Shown piece by piece: positions 43,388 through 51,559 of a stretch of DNA of 64,000 bases. Source of the stretch: Nocardia coubleae NBRC 108252 (GTDB lineage: Bacteria > Actinomycetota > Actinomycetes > Mycobacteriales > Mycobacteriaceae); NCBI RefSeq assembly GCF_001612805.1, contig NZ_BDBD01000021.1:220105-284104 (forward strand), written 5' to 3'. Numbering within the stretch: position 1 is the stretch's first letter; each line of letters opens with the position of its first letter. The notes under the pieces were generated by a model. It was not told the origin of the DNA. It saw only the letters and a program-made list of their open reading frames with translations, and did not search any database. The position numbers and the translations under genes were made by a program.

Positions 43388-44338
43388 GTGCAGGAATCCG
43401 CGATCACCGTCGCGATCGGTCCGGACCCGAACGCTCCGCGACTGCTCGAGAAGGCGGTTGTCGGCGCGGGTGCCCGGGTCGGTCCGCTCGCCGACGCCGA
43501 CGCCCTGATCTGGACCGGGACGCCCGCTGATTTCCCGGCCGAATTGCCCGCGTCGGTGCGCTGGGTGCAGTTGCCCGCCGCGGGGATCGAGGACTTCTTC
43601 GATGCGGGCGTGTTCGCCGCCCACCCCGGCCCGACGTTCACCTCCGCGGCAGGTGCCTTCGCGCACAGCGTCGCCGAACACGCGCTGATGCTGTTGCTGG
43701 CGGGCGTTCGGTATCTGCCCGAGCAGTTGCGTGCGACCTCGTGGCGGCAGCGCGAGTTCTTCCCGCACGTGGGGTCGTTGCGCGGCAAGACGGTGACGAT
43801 CGTCGGCGCGGGCGGTATCGGCCGAGCGCTGATCCCGATGCTCGCCCCGCTCGGCGCGCACGTGATCGCGGTGAACCGGTCGGGCAACCGCGTCACCGGA
43901 CCCGGAATCGGCGCCGACGTGGAGACGGTGCCCGCCGATCAGCTCGGACGAGTCTGGTCGCACACCGACCACGTGGTCGTCGCGGCCCCGGCGACCGCGC
44001 AGACGCGTCATCTGATCGGTGCCGACGAGCTGGCCAGGCTCAAGCCGTCGTCGTGGGTGGTGAATGTGGCGCGCGGCAGCCTGATCGACACCGACGCGCT
44101 GGTCGACGCACTGCGGCGCGGCCTCATCGGCGGTGCCGGACTCGATGTCACCGACCCGGAACCGCTGCCCGACGGGCATCCGCTGTGGGACCTGCCGAAC
44201 GCGATCATCACCCCGCACGATTCCAATCCGCCGCAACTGCGCCTCGCCGCTTTCGCCGATCATGTCGGCGCCAACGTCGCCCGGTTCGTGGCGGGCGAAC
44301 CCTTGCGCGCGATCGTGGATCCGCAGCGCGGTTACTGA
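43388..44338 (+). CDS. D-isomer-specific 2-hydroxyacid dehydrogenase
   Basis: A 316-residue NAD(P)-dependent oxidoreductase. The nucleotide-binding loop is VGAGGIGRALIPML, the substrate Arg is in NVARGSL, and Glu and His follow in LDVTDPEPLP and ITPHDSNP. Substrate is unknown; glyoxylate/hydroxypyruvate-type 2-oxoacids are possible. I chose GTG 43388 because AGGAGG precedes it by 6 nt, not the upstream in-frame GTG 43307 that overlaps the polymerase stop. The 3' end overlaps the convergent regulator gene by 7 nt. Confidence 0.87.
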   Translation: MQESAITVAIGPDPNAPRLLEKAVVGAGARVGPLADADALIWTGTPADFPAELPASVRWVQLPAAGIEDFFDAGVFAAHPGPTFTSAAGAFAHSVAEHALMLLLAGVRYLPEQLRATSWRQREFFPHVGSLRGKTVTIVGAGGIGRALIPMLAPLGAHVIAVNRSGNRVTGPGIGADVETVPADQLGRVWSHTDHVVVAAPATAQTRHLIGADELARLKPSSWVVNVARGSLIDTDALVDALRRGLIGGAGLDVTDPEPLPDGHPLWDLPNAIITPHDSNPPQLRLAAFADHVGANVARFVAGEPLRAIVDPQRGY

Positions 44339-47076
44339 TCGATCCGGCCGCTGCCGACCCAGGACGCGATGCGGCTGCGGCTGGTGAAGCCGAGTTTGGT
44401 GAGAATGTGCTGCACATGGTTCTGCGCGGTGCGTTCGGACAGGACGAGCGCGGCAGCGATCTCCCGGTTCGTGAGGCCACGAGCCACGAGCCGGGCGACC
44501 TCGCGTTCGCGCGGAGTCAGTGTCGTGCCATGGTTTTCGTGCACCGCGACCATCCGCAACCGCTCGATCCACGGCGTCATCCCGACCGATTCGGCCACCG
44601 GCAACGCACCCTCGGCCACCGCGACGGCATCGGCGGTGGCGCCCCGGACGAGTAGGAGTTCCGCCAGTTCGCAGTCGGCCTCGACGGCGAATCCGGGGGC
44701 GCCGATCGTGCGGGCGGTTCGCGCCGCCGCGCGCAGATCCTTTTCGGCGGTATCCGGATCGTCGAGTGCGGCAGCGAATTTCCCCAGCCACAACTCGACG
44801 GGCCCCAGATAGTGCGCATTGCCACCACCGCCGGTGACGTGGCCGTGGCGGTAGCGGCTCAGCCGCTCACGGAAGTAGGCCACGTCGTCGACGATGCCGA
44901 GACCGGCCGCGACCGCACCACCGACGGCGAGCACATCGAGCGCGAAATACGGTGGGATCACCCAGGTTCCGGGACGGCCGAGGCCACGGTAGAGGGACTC
45001 GGCCGCTGCGGTCATGCCGCTGTCGACCATCGGGAACGCGGTGCCGAGCGCGGCGAACAGCAGATTGCGCACCTCGCCGCGCACGGGTGCCTGCGGCATT
45101 GCCAGTGCCTCCGGCGGATGGCCGCGGTGGTGCCCGACCACGACCAGTAGTGATCGGTAGGCGCCGAACGCGGCGGGATGGCCGAGTGTGGTGGCCAGCT
45201 CGTGTGCCCGCCGGGCCCGGTCGAGAGCGTCGTCGAACTCGGCGCGCGCCTGGGCCAGCGCGGCTTCCGCGACCAGCCGGTGCCACCGCGCCATCGGCCC
45301 GCCGGTGTGTTCGGTGCACCAGGACAGGCACGACAGCTCCCTGGTGATCGCGCCGAGGTCACCCTGTTCCCACAGCGCATCGATGCGCCACAACCTGCCC
45401 CACATCTCCATGGCCGGGTCGCGCGCGTGCTCGCCCGCGGCGATCATTCTGGTGGCGAGTTCGCGATGTTCCTCGCGATGGTCGGGTCCGCTGCAGGCGA
45501 GCTGACGCGCCCGCAACGCGGCGGCGAGGACCGCCGGGTCGTCACTGCGCTCGGCCACCGCGAGCGCGACCCGGCTCGACGCGTCGACACCCTGTGAGCG
45601 GCCGAGGTAGATCGCGGTTTCGGTGGACCGGGCCAGCAACCGGGCTCGCAGCGAAATGGGCAGGTCGGCGGCGGCGAGCGCTTCGGCGCACGCGTCGGCG
45701 ATAGCGCGGTCCCAGCCGCGCTCCCCGATCGGCTCGAGCACCAAGGCCGCCTCGGCCTGCAGGACCGGTTCCCCTGATTTGCGGGCCAGTGCCTCGGCGG
45801 CGGCGCAATCGGCACGGGCGGCGACGAGGCGACCGGTGCGGACCTGGGCGGCGGCCCGCTCCAGCAGCAACCTGCCCCGCTCGAGCGGTTCCAGCTCGGC
45901 GGCATGGGTCATCGCCAGCCCGTAGAACCGCACGGCGTCCTCGAAAGCCAGCTCCCGCAACGCCACCTGTGCGGCGCGGCGCGCCCAGCGCACGGCGGGT
46001 TCGTGTGCTCCGGTCACCGCCGCGTTCGCCCAGTGCCAGGCCAGTGCGGCCGAATTCGCCTCCACCGCATCGGGATACAACGCCTCGATGGCCAGAGCCG
46101 CCCGCTGATGCAGCACCACGCGCTGGTGCAGCGACAGATCGTCGAGCAGGGCGGCCCGCACCAGCGCGTGCGCGAACCGCACGGTGCCCGGATCGTCGTC
46201 GGTCGCCAGCAGACCCGCGTCGACCGCCTCGTCCACCGCGGCCAGGCAGTCCGCCGCCGAGCGCTCGACCAGCCGCGCGGCCACCGCGATCGAGAACCGC
46301 TCACCCAGAATCGAAGCCGCCCGCAACAGCTCGACGGCCCGGGCCGACCGCGGCACCATCCGCGCGCGCACCACCTCGCGCAGACTGGTCGGCAGGTGCA
46401 GCGCGTCGTCGGTGGTACCGCGCATCGACCGGCCGAGTTCACGCAGGTAGAAGGGGTTTCCGCCGGTCATGTCGAACGCACGGTCCGCCAGTTCGGCCGG
46501 CAGCGCGCGGCCCGCTTCGAGCTGTAGGCAACGCGCCGAGTCCGCGGGCGAGAGGCCACGTACGGGCAGCGAGGCGGTGACCGGTTCACGCAGGAGTTCG
46601 GGCTTGATCGCGGTCCAGCCGCCGTCCTCGGCGCCGGTGCGCTCGGTGGCGCACACCATGACCCGGCGATCCCGCAGCCCGCGCACGACATAGAGCAGGG
46701 CCTGCAGCGAGGGCTCGTCGGCCCAGTGGATGTCGTGGATCACCAGCAGCGTGCCGGTTGCCGCGCCGTCGTCCAAGCTTGCCGCGAACGCCTCGAACAG
46801 CGCGACCCGGTCGCCGTCGGGCGCGGCGATCCCCGGACCCAGCGCCTGGCGCCACAACCAGAACGGAGGCGGATCGGGCAGCTCGAGCGCCCGCGCCCAG
46901 AGCGTGCGCACCCCGCGTTCACGGGCGCGCGCCGCCAGCTCGGCGACCAGCCTGGTCTTGCCGACCCCGGCCTCGCAGGTACAGATCACCTGCTGCGGAA
47001 CCGCGTGGACCGCATCGTCGAGCCGGGCCAGCAGGTCCGCCAGCTCCCACTCGCGCCCGATCAGCTCGGTGATCAC
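44332..47076 (-). CDS. LuxR-family ATPase regulator (LAL/MalT-like)
   Basis: A 914-residue regulator. An N-terminal AAA/NB-ARC-like ATPase starts LIGREWELADLLARLDDAV with Walker A CEAGVGKTRLV and Walker B LLVIHDIHWADE. A long Ala-rich TPR-like sensor region follows, and a C-terminal LuxR helix-turn-helix (LTPREREVARLVARGLTNRE, then SERTAQNHVQHILTKLG) binds DNA. Such LAL proteins activate catabolic or secondary metabolite genes in response to a small ligand. The GTG start has GGAGGTGAGG just upstream, buried in a hairpin (47078-47115). It may be cotranscribed with the upstream lipoprotein gene. Targets are not evident. Confidence 0.9.
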   Translation of the reverse strand: MITELIGREWELADLLARLDDAVHAVPQQVICTCEAGVGKTRLVAELAARARERGVRTLWARALELPDPPPFWLWRQALGPGIAAPDGDRVALFEAFAASLDDGAATGTLLVIHDIHWADEPSLQALLYVVRGLRDRRVMVCATERTGAEDGGWTAIKPELLREPVTASLPVRGLSPADSARCLQLEAGRALPAELADRAFDMTGGNPFYLRELGRSMRGTTDDALHLPTSLREVVRARMVPRSARAVELLRAASILGERFSIAVAARLVERSAADCLAAVDEAVDAGLLATDDDPGTVRFAHALVRAALLDDLSLHQRVVLHQRAALAIEALYPDAVEANSAALAWHWANAAVTGAHEPAVRWARRAAQVALRELAFEDAVRFYGLAMTHAAELEPLERGRLLLERAAAQVRTGRLVAARADCAAAEALARKSGEPVLQAEAALVLEPIGERGWDRAIADACAEALAAADLPISLRARLLARSTETAIYLGRSQGVDASSRVALAVAERSDDPAVLAAALRARQLACSGPDHREEHRELATRMIAAGEHARDPAMEMWGRLWRIDALWEQGDLGAITRELSCLSWCTEHTGGPMARWHRLVAEAALAQARAEFDDALDRARRAHELATTLGHPAAFGAYRSLLVVVGHHRGHPPEALAMPQAPVRGEVRNLLFAALGTAFPMVDSGMTAAAESLYRGLGRPGTWVIPPYFALDVLAVGGAVAAGLGIVDDVAYFRERLSRYRHGHVTGGGGNAHYLGPVELWLGKFAAALDDPDTAEKDLRAAARTARTIGAPGFAVEADCELAELLLVRGATADAVAVAEGALPVAESVGMTPWIERLRMVAVHENHGTTLTPREREVARLVARGLTNREIAAALVLSERTAQNHVQHILTKLGFTSRSRIASWVGSGRIDQ

Positions 47077-47077
47077 A

Positions 47078-47115
47078 CCTCACCTCCGAGTAGACGAGCC
47101 TACTCGCAGGTGAGG
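47078..47115 (-). promoter_or_regulatory. Hairpin that masks the ribosome binding site of the LuxR-family gene
   Basis: Two 16-nt arms (one mismatch) with a 6-nt loop. On the minus strand the 3' arm contains GGAGGTGAGG, the ribosome binding site, and the GTG start comes immediately after. It could also end the lipoprotein transcript, whose stop is 15 nt before. Confidence 0.6.
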
Positions 47116-47129
47116 GGCTTGCAGAAGGG

Positions 47130-47930
47130 TCAGGAAGCGGTGCGATCGGTGAGCCCACCGACCGTCACCACATACTCGTCGGCCGTATCGTCGAAGCTGA
47201 TCGAATAGGTGGTCGGATACCGCGCGGTGCGCTGGTAGGCCTGCGGCTGCGGAATGTCGCCGGTGAACGACGGCTTGGTGAGCAGCCATTCCAGGGTGAA
47301 CATCGGCTCGGTGAAGATGTACTGGCCGTCCCAGGAGCCGTTGATCAGGGTTTGCGTGAATTGCCCCGGCGCGACCGGATTGCTCATGTCGAGCCAGTGC
47401 ACGCCCATCGCGGGGACCGCCTGCATCTCGATCGGCTCGGGCGCCGTCACATAGCCGGCAGGCATGTATTTCGCGTCCGGGTTCACGGCCGCTTTCGCCA
47501 GGAACTGCGGGTCCTGTGGGCTGATCGCCGTCACCGCCGCCGGGTCGATGAAATAGAAGTGGGAGTCGAAGTGCGGCTTGTCGAACATGCCTGCCGGTGG
47601 ATGGCCGTGCGGCACCCAATCGAAGGTGAGGTGGTCGACCACCGCGCCCGCCGCTTCCTTCGGCAGCGCCAGCGGTCTACCGGCGGGGGGTGGGCCCTCC
47701 GGCTCACCGGCCGGCATGGGCAGCCCCTCCAGTGCCGCCTCCTGGATTCGCAGGCCGACCTCGGTCGGCTTGCCCGAGTCGTCGGTCGTCACGTAGGTGC
47801 GGATCTGGCCGTTGCCGAGGGCGAGTTCGTCGCCGTAGTAGGTCGCCGCGTCACTGTCGTCACCGCAGGCCGCGCCGAAGGCGAGCACGAGAACGGCGGC
47901 CAGTGCCGTGGTGATGCCGCGAGTACGCAT
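47130..47930 (-). CDS. Lipoprotein with a TTHB210-like (DUF5602) domain
   Basis: A 266-residue exported protein. The signal ends in a lipobox-like FGAAC (Cys at about residue 24) followed by GDDSD, so it is probably lipid-anchored. The mature part matches my memory of the DUF5602/TTHB210-like family: YYGDELALGNGQIRTYV, EAALEGLPMPAGEPEG and the histidine-rich DWVPHGHPPAGMF, PHFDSHFYF and GVHWLDM. The His residues suggest a metal site. Function unknown. The ATG at 47930 has GAGG just upstream. The LuxR-family regulator follows 53 nt later. Confidence 0.75.
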   Translation of the reverse strand: MRTRGITTALAAVLVLAFGAACGDDSDAATYYGDELALGNGQIRTYVTTDDSGKPTEVGLRIQEAALEGLPMPAGEPEGPPPAGRPLALPKEAAGAVVDHLTFDWVPHGHPPAGMFDKPHFDSHFYFIDPAAVTAISPQDPQFLAKAAVNPDAKYMPAGYVTAPEPIEMQAVPAMGVHWLDMSNPVAPGQFTQTLINGSWDGQYIFTEPMFTLEWLLTKPSFTGDIPQPQAYQRTARYPTTYSISFDDTADEYVVTVGGLTDRTAS

Positions 47931-48166
47931 GGTCCTCACCCCAGTTCCGCGAGTCGGACGGCCGCCTCGAACACGTAGGTCATAGCTCCTCCAGTCAACG
48001 GATCTGTCCTGACGGTAGGAGTCACAGCGGTGACAGACGTCCGCCGAAATACTCATCCCGGTACTCATTGCGCCGGAGTTTCCATTCGGGCGGATGAACG
48101 GTGCGCCGGAATCGGACACTGCGGTTAGGCTGAGCTCGTCCTGGTTCGGTAAGGATGGGATCGGCA

Positions 48167-48901
48167 ATGGGATGGACCTTCACCGCGGACGAGTTCGCGC
48201 ACGTCTGGCGGGAGACCGGTCGCGACCGGGTGCCGTTTCCGCTGCGGCTGCTCGAAACGCCGCGCACCGAGGACGAAGCGCGCCGATTACGTTCGACGCT
48301 CGACCAGCGACTCACGCCCGGCACCGATCCCGATCTCACCGCGTGCCTGCGGATCGTCGCCGAACCGCACGCCAGGATCGTGCTCGTCGGCGGCGGGCAC
48401 ACGCCGGGCAGCGAGATCCGGTTATTGGCCTGCGCTGTCTACGATCACGCGGTTCTCGTCGTGCAGGAACCCGGCACCCGGCCCGATTACGGTGGGCAGG
48501 TGCGGGTTTCGATCGGGCACAGTGCCGGAATCGGGGCGCGCGTCACCGCCTGCCTGCCCGACACACCGCCCGGACGTGAACCCGCGCGTGAGGCGGCGGC
48601 CGACGCGGTGCGCGATGAGGAGACCGTGATCGCGGCCCATCCCGCGGTGCCCCGGATCCAGCGTTTGCTGCGCCGCCCGCACACCGCCGAGGGGCATATC
48701 CGCATCGAAACCGGACTCGACCGTGAAACCCCTTCCCCGCCGCTGCATTACAGCTGGATCGACGTCGCGGGCGACGGGCGCTACCTGCTGCGGGTGGGGG
48801 AAACGGTGCACGTGGTTCCCGCTTCGTCCGGTCAGCTCGCCGCGCAACTGCAGCGCCGGGTGGCACCGGCGCACAGTTCGCACAATCGTAGGTCCGGCTA
48901 G
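48167..48901 (+). CDS. ESX secretion chaperone, EspG family
   Basis: A 244-residue cytosolic protein whose start MGWTFTADEFAHVWRETGRD and PFPLRLL resemble the EspG family. EspG proteins bind the tip of PE-PPE dimers and keep them soluble before export by a type VII system. GSEIRLLACAVYDHAVLVVQ and VRVSIGHSAGIGARV fit the central sheet. It is directly upstream of a small YxxxD protein and a PPE-like protein, so it is probably their dedicated chaperone. The start ATG 48167 is chosen over ATG 48155 because the family begins there; AAGGA is about 11 nt upstream. No ESX membrane genes are in the window. Confidence 0.75.
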   Translation: MGWTFTADEFAHVWRETGRDRVPFPLRLLETPRTEDEARRLRSTLDQRLTPGTDPDLTACLRIVAEPHARIVLVGGGHTPGSEIRLLACAVYDHAVLVVQEPGTRPDYGGQVRVSIGHSAGIGARVTACLPDTPPGREPAREAAADAVRDEETVIAAHPAVPRIQRLLRRPHTAEGHIRIETGLDRETPSPPLHYSWIDVAGDGRYLLRVGETVHVVPASSGQLAAQLQRRVAPAHSSHNRRSG

Positions 48902-48937
48902 CCTGGACACCGACGCTTGATCTGGAGGGGAGACGCG

Positions 48938-49309
48938 ATGACGATCGAGAGCAGCCGAGCCGAGATCTCCCGGTTCCGCAGCGCCGCCGCGGCGGGGACG
49001 GTGAAATTCGATCCCGAGGCCGCGCGCCGGTGTGCCGATCTCTACGCACAGCAGGCCGACCGGCTCGCCGAATTACGCCACGACCTCGAAAACGCCGCCG
49101 AGGCAGGCGGATTCGGTGGTTTCGTCTCCGCACAGCAATTACAGGCCGGCTTCGCCCACAAGGCACGCGACGCCGCCGATCTGCTCGATCGCTACATCGA
49201 AGCGGCGTACCGGATGCGTGAGGCGTTCCTGCTCAGCGCGGGCCTCTACGAGGAAGCCGACGCCGCCGCGGCCGCCGCGCTGCGCGCCATCGATACGCGG
49301 GTGCACTGA
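48938..49309 (+). CDS. Small helical ESX substrate candidate with YxxxD signal
   Basis: A 123-residue, mostly helical protein without signal peptide. Long amphipathic helices (RRCADLYAQQADRLAELRHD, then DLLDRYIEAAYRMREAF) suggest a helical hairpin, and the end contains LYEEAD, an exact YxxxD type VII export signal after the second helix. This is the position PE proteins take in PE-PPE pairs. The sequence GGAGGGGAG precedes the ATG by 5 nt. Its stop overlaps the PPE-like start by one base, so the partners are probably made in equal amounts. It lacks the Pro-Glu start of true PE proteins. Confidence 0.75.
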   Translation: MTIESSRAEISRFRSAAAAGTVKFDPEAARRCADLYAQQADRLAELRHDLENAAEAGGFGGFVSAQQLQAGFAHKARDAADLLDRYIEAAYRMREAFLLSAGLYEEADAAAAAALRAIDTRVH

Positions 49310-50742
49310 TGAGTACTGATCCCACCTACATCAGTGCGATGGAGCACTTCGAATCCATGCCGCACGAGCAGATCTACGCTCGCACCCAGCAGATCGACGC
49401 GGGCGAGATCCTCGGTGCCTCGATGGCCTGGCTGGAAACCGCCGCCGCCCTCGTCACCCTCCCCGTCGCCAAGGCCAACGCCGACCAGGTGATGGAGGAA
49501 GCGGGATGGGAAGGCGCGGCCGCCGAAGCCGCCGCCGCCAGCACCCGCAGTTTCGCCGCCGCCATCGACGAATTGGCCGCGGTGATGGCGGAAGTCGGCA
49601 CCCGCCTCGGTGGGGTGGCGGCCGCCGCCGAAGCGGTGAAACTGGCGGTGGTCGCCCCCGGCGACTCCGGCCCGATCGGCACCATCGCCCGGCTGCTGGC
49701 AGCCGCGGATGTCATCGACGCGCAGATGGCGGCCGAAGCGTTGCGCCAGGAAGCGCTCCTGGCCATGAACATGATCTACAAGCCCGCCTACACCCTGGCC
49801 GGAACCGGCGTCCCCGCCCTTCCCGTCCCCGCTGCGGATTCCCCTGTCCCACTGGACGACCCGCCCCGGACCAATGGTGCTCCGCCTGCCGAGGCCACCC
49901 CCCAGAACCCCGAAACCCCGGCACCCGCCAACCCGAACAACTCCACCCACACCACCGAAAACCCCGCGCCCCCAGCACCGTCCACCGAAGCGCCTGCGCC
50001 GACCGAAAACCCGGCGCAGCCTGGCGAGCCCACACCGCCGAGCCCCAACCCCGCCACCCCCAGCGAAAGCCCTGCACCGACCACCGAACTCCCGGCACCG
50101 CCCAGCGAAAGCCCCGCCCCGACCACCGAACTCCCCGCACCGCCCAGCGAAAGCCCTACGCCGACGAGCGAGCCACCGGCCCCGCCGAGCGAAAGCCCCT
50201 CCCCCACCACCGAACTCCCGGCACCGTCGAGCGAGATTCCGGTCCCGTCCAGCGAGCCACCAGCCCCGCCGAGCGAAAGTCCTTCCCCCACCACCGAACT
50301 CCCGGCACCGCCCAGCGAAAGCCCCGCCCCAACGAGCGAGCTCCCGGCGCCGCCCAGCGAAAGCCCGAGCCCTACAACCGAAGTCCCGGCACCACCCACC
50401 GAGCCACCGGCGCCGCCGCCGACGAATCCTGCTCCGCCGCAGGAGGAAAGCCCGGCACCCCCGAGCGAACCACCCGCGCCACCGAGCGCGAACCCTTCAC
50501 CGCCGAGCAACCCGCCCGCACCGCCAACTCAACAGGACTCCAACCCGACCGCCCCGGACACCAACACTCCACCGGTCGCACCCGCACCACCCCCACCCCA
50601 GAACGCCCCCGACATGTCCGACCCCGGCGGCCAACCCGGCGTCACCGGCCCCGTCCCCGGCGCCGATCCACCCCAGCCCGCACCACCACCCCAGCACCCC
50701 GGCGGCCTGGACCAACCGGGCGTCATCCCGCCGCAGCGATAG
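49309..50742 (+). CDS. PPE-like protein with a proline-rich repeat tail
   Basis: A 477-residue protein. Residues 1-165 are helical (YISAMEHFESMPHEQIYART, MAWLETAAALVTLPVAKANA) and contain a WxG turn in EEAGWEGAAAEAAAAS, as in PPE and WXG100 proteins. From residue 180 onward it is almost wholly Pro/Ser/Thr/Glu/Ala, including eight 14-residue repeats. It is probably exported with the preceding YxxxD protein; the tail looks like an extended wall-spanning or surface stalk. No catalytic domain. A Pro-Pro-Glu start is absent, so PPE membership is inferred from fold and context. Confidence 0.75.
   Translation: MSTDPTYISAMEHFESMPHEQIYARTQQIDAGEILGASMAWLETAAALVTLPVAKANADQVMEEAGWEGAAAEAAAASTRSFAAAIDELAAVMAEVGTRLGGVAAAAEAVKLAVVAPGDSGPIGTIARLLAAADVIDAQMAAEALRQEALLAMNMIYKPAYTLAGTGVPALPVPAADSPVPLDDPPRTNGAPPAEATPQNPETPAPANPNNSTHTTENPAPPAPSTEAPAPTENPAQPGEPTPPSPNPATPSESPAPTTELPAPPSESPAPTTELPAPPSESPTPTSEPPAPPSESPSPTTELPAPSSEIPVPSSEPPAPPSESPSPTTELPAPPSESPAPTSELPAPPSESPSPTTEVPAPPTEPPAPPPTNPAPPQEESPAPPSEPPAPPSANPSPPSNPPAPPTQQDSNPTAPDTNTPPVAPAPPPPQNAPDMSDPGGQPGVTGPVPGADPPQPAPPPQHPGGLDQPGVIPPQR
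50062..50397 (+). repeat. Eight 42-nt tandem repeats coding SESPAPTTELPAPP
   Basis: Residues 252-363 of the PPE-like protein are eight consecutive 14-residue units of consensus SESPAPTTELPAPP, each made of two related 7-residue halves. Units 1 and 2 are identical at protein level. Unit 5 (SEIPVPSSEPPAPP) is the most divergent. Confidence 0.9.
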
Positions 50743-50754
50743 AGTCGACGCATC

Positions 50755-50776
50755 CGACCGGGAATGCACCCGGTCG
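50755..50776 (+). terminator. Short hairpin after the PPE-like gene
   Basis: An 8-bp perfect stem CGACCGGG/CCCGGTCG with loop AATGCA, 12 nt after the stop. There is no T-tract. Confidence 0.45.
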
Positions 50777-51232
50777 CGTCCCACAGCCGAGATGGACCGA
50801 CGGGGGCCATCCCAGCGCAATTTCAGGCATCGACTCGATACGTTGACGCCCGCAGGACAGGCCGTACTGCTCAAGACAGGCCGAAAACGATCACGAGCCG
50901 ACCGAACTCAGCGAGGATCAGCGGCCGCGCTGATATCGGAGTTGCACTCTAGGCGTCTCGTTCGGTGCAGACCGATCAGCGCGCGTGTTGCGGTCCGCCG
51001 GGTGCGCGGCCAGCGCCGGGTGGTCAGCCGGCGAAATCAGCGCCTGTTACTCAGTGCAGTTGTTGCGATCAACACGGCGCACAAACACTGCGGTCGGCGT
51101 GGGTCGCGGCGGGCAAGGTCGATCCGACGCAGTCCGGAGCTCGCCGCCAACCCTCAGGGCTGGGTTTCCGCCTGCCGTGGACGGCACGTTCTCCTCATGC
51201 GCCGGGGTCGTCGGCGCGCATGCCGAAGTCGA
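50777..51232. other. 456-nt region without a recognisable gene
   Basis: No frame here reads as a plausible protein, and base use is less regular than in the flanks, with less of the third-position GC bias. No inverted terminal repeats or transposase motif seen. It separates the convergent PPE-like gene and the small gene after proB and may be a decayed remnant. Confidence 0.4.
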
Positions 51233-51559
51233 TCAGCGTTCACGCCGATGGAAGACGATGTGCCATCCCGGAAGTACGGCGACTCTTGTCGGCGGATCCA
51301 CGCGTTCGATGCGCTCGTCCACGCAGTGATCGGAAAAGTCGGCGACGACTTCGGCGGCTACACAGCTGATCAAATCGCGATCGTCATCCGTGATCGGTCC
51401 CTCGACGACGAAGCTGATCGAGATCACGCCCTCTTCCGCCTTGCAGAGCACTGCCCGGACAGCAGCCGACACTTCGCCCCACAAAGCGCGATTCACCGAG
51501 AGAAGCAGCTGGCCCCGGCTCGGCCCCGTCGGCTCGACGATCGGGGGCGGAACGCTCAC
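51233..51559 (-). CDS. Small protein coupled to proB, immunity-like
   Basis: A 108-residue protein of unknown role. The core SVNRALWGEVSAAVRAV, FVVEGPITDDDRDLISCVAA and EVVADFSDHCVDERIERVD resembles a widespread family of about 100-residue acidic proteins (patterns RALWGE...LR and YDGEISEED, recalled from memory) found as lone genes or beside polymorphic toxins. Its GTG overlaps the proB stop as GTGA, so it is translated with proB. No toxin gene is visible next to it. The Arg at the end (HIVFHRRER) is also family-like. It has no link to proline synthesis that I know. Confidence 0.65.
   Translation of the reverse strand: MSVPPPIVEPTGPSRGQLLLSVNRALWGEVSAAVRAVLCKAEEGVISISFVVEGPITDDDRDLISCVAAEVVADFSDHCVDERIERVDPPTRVAVLPGWHIVFHRRER

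Noticed and set aside
50777..51232. Degenerate insertion sequence
   Set aside because: No terminal inverted repeats, target duplication or transposase motif could be found by eye.
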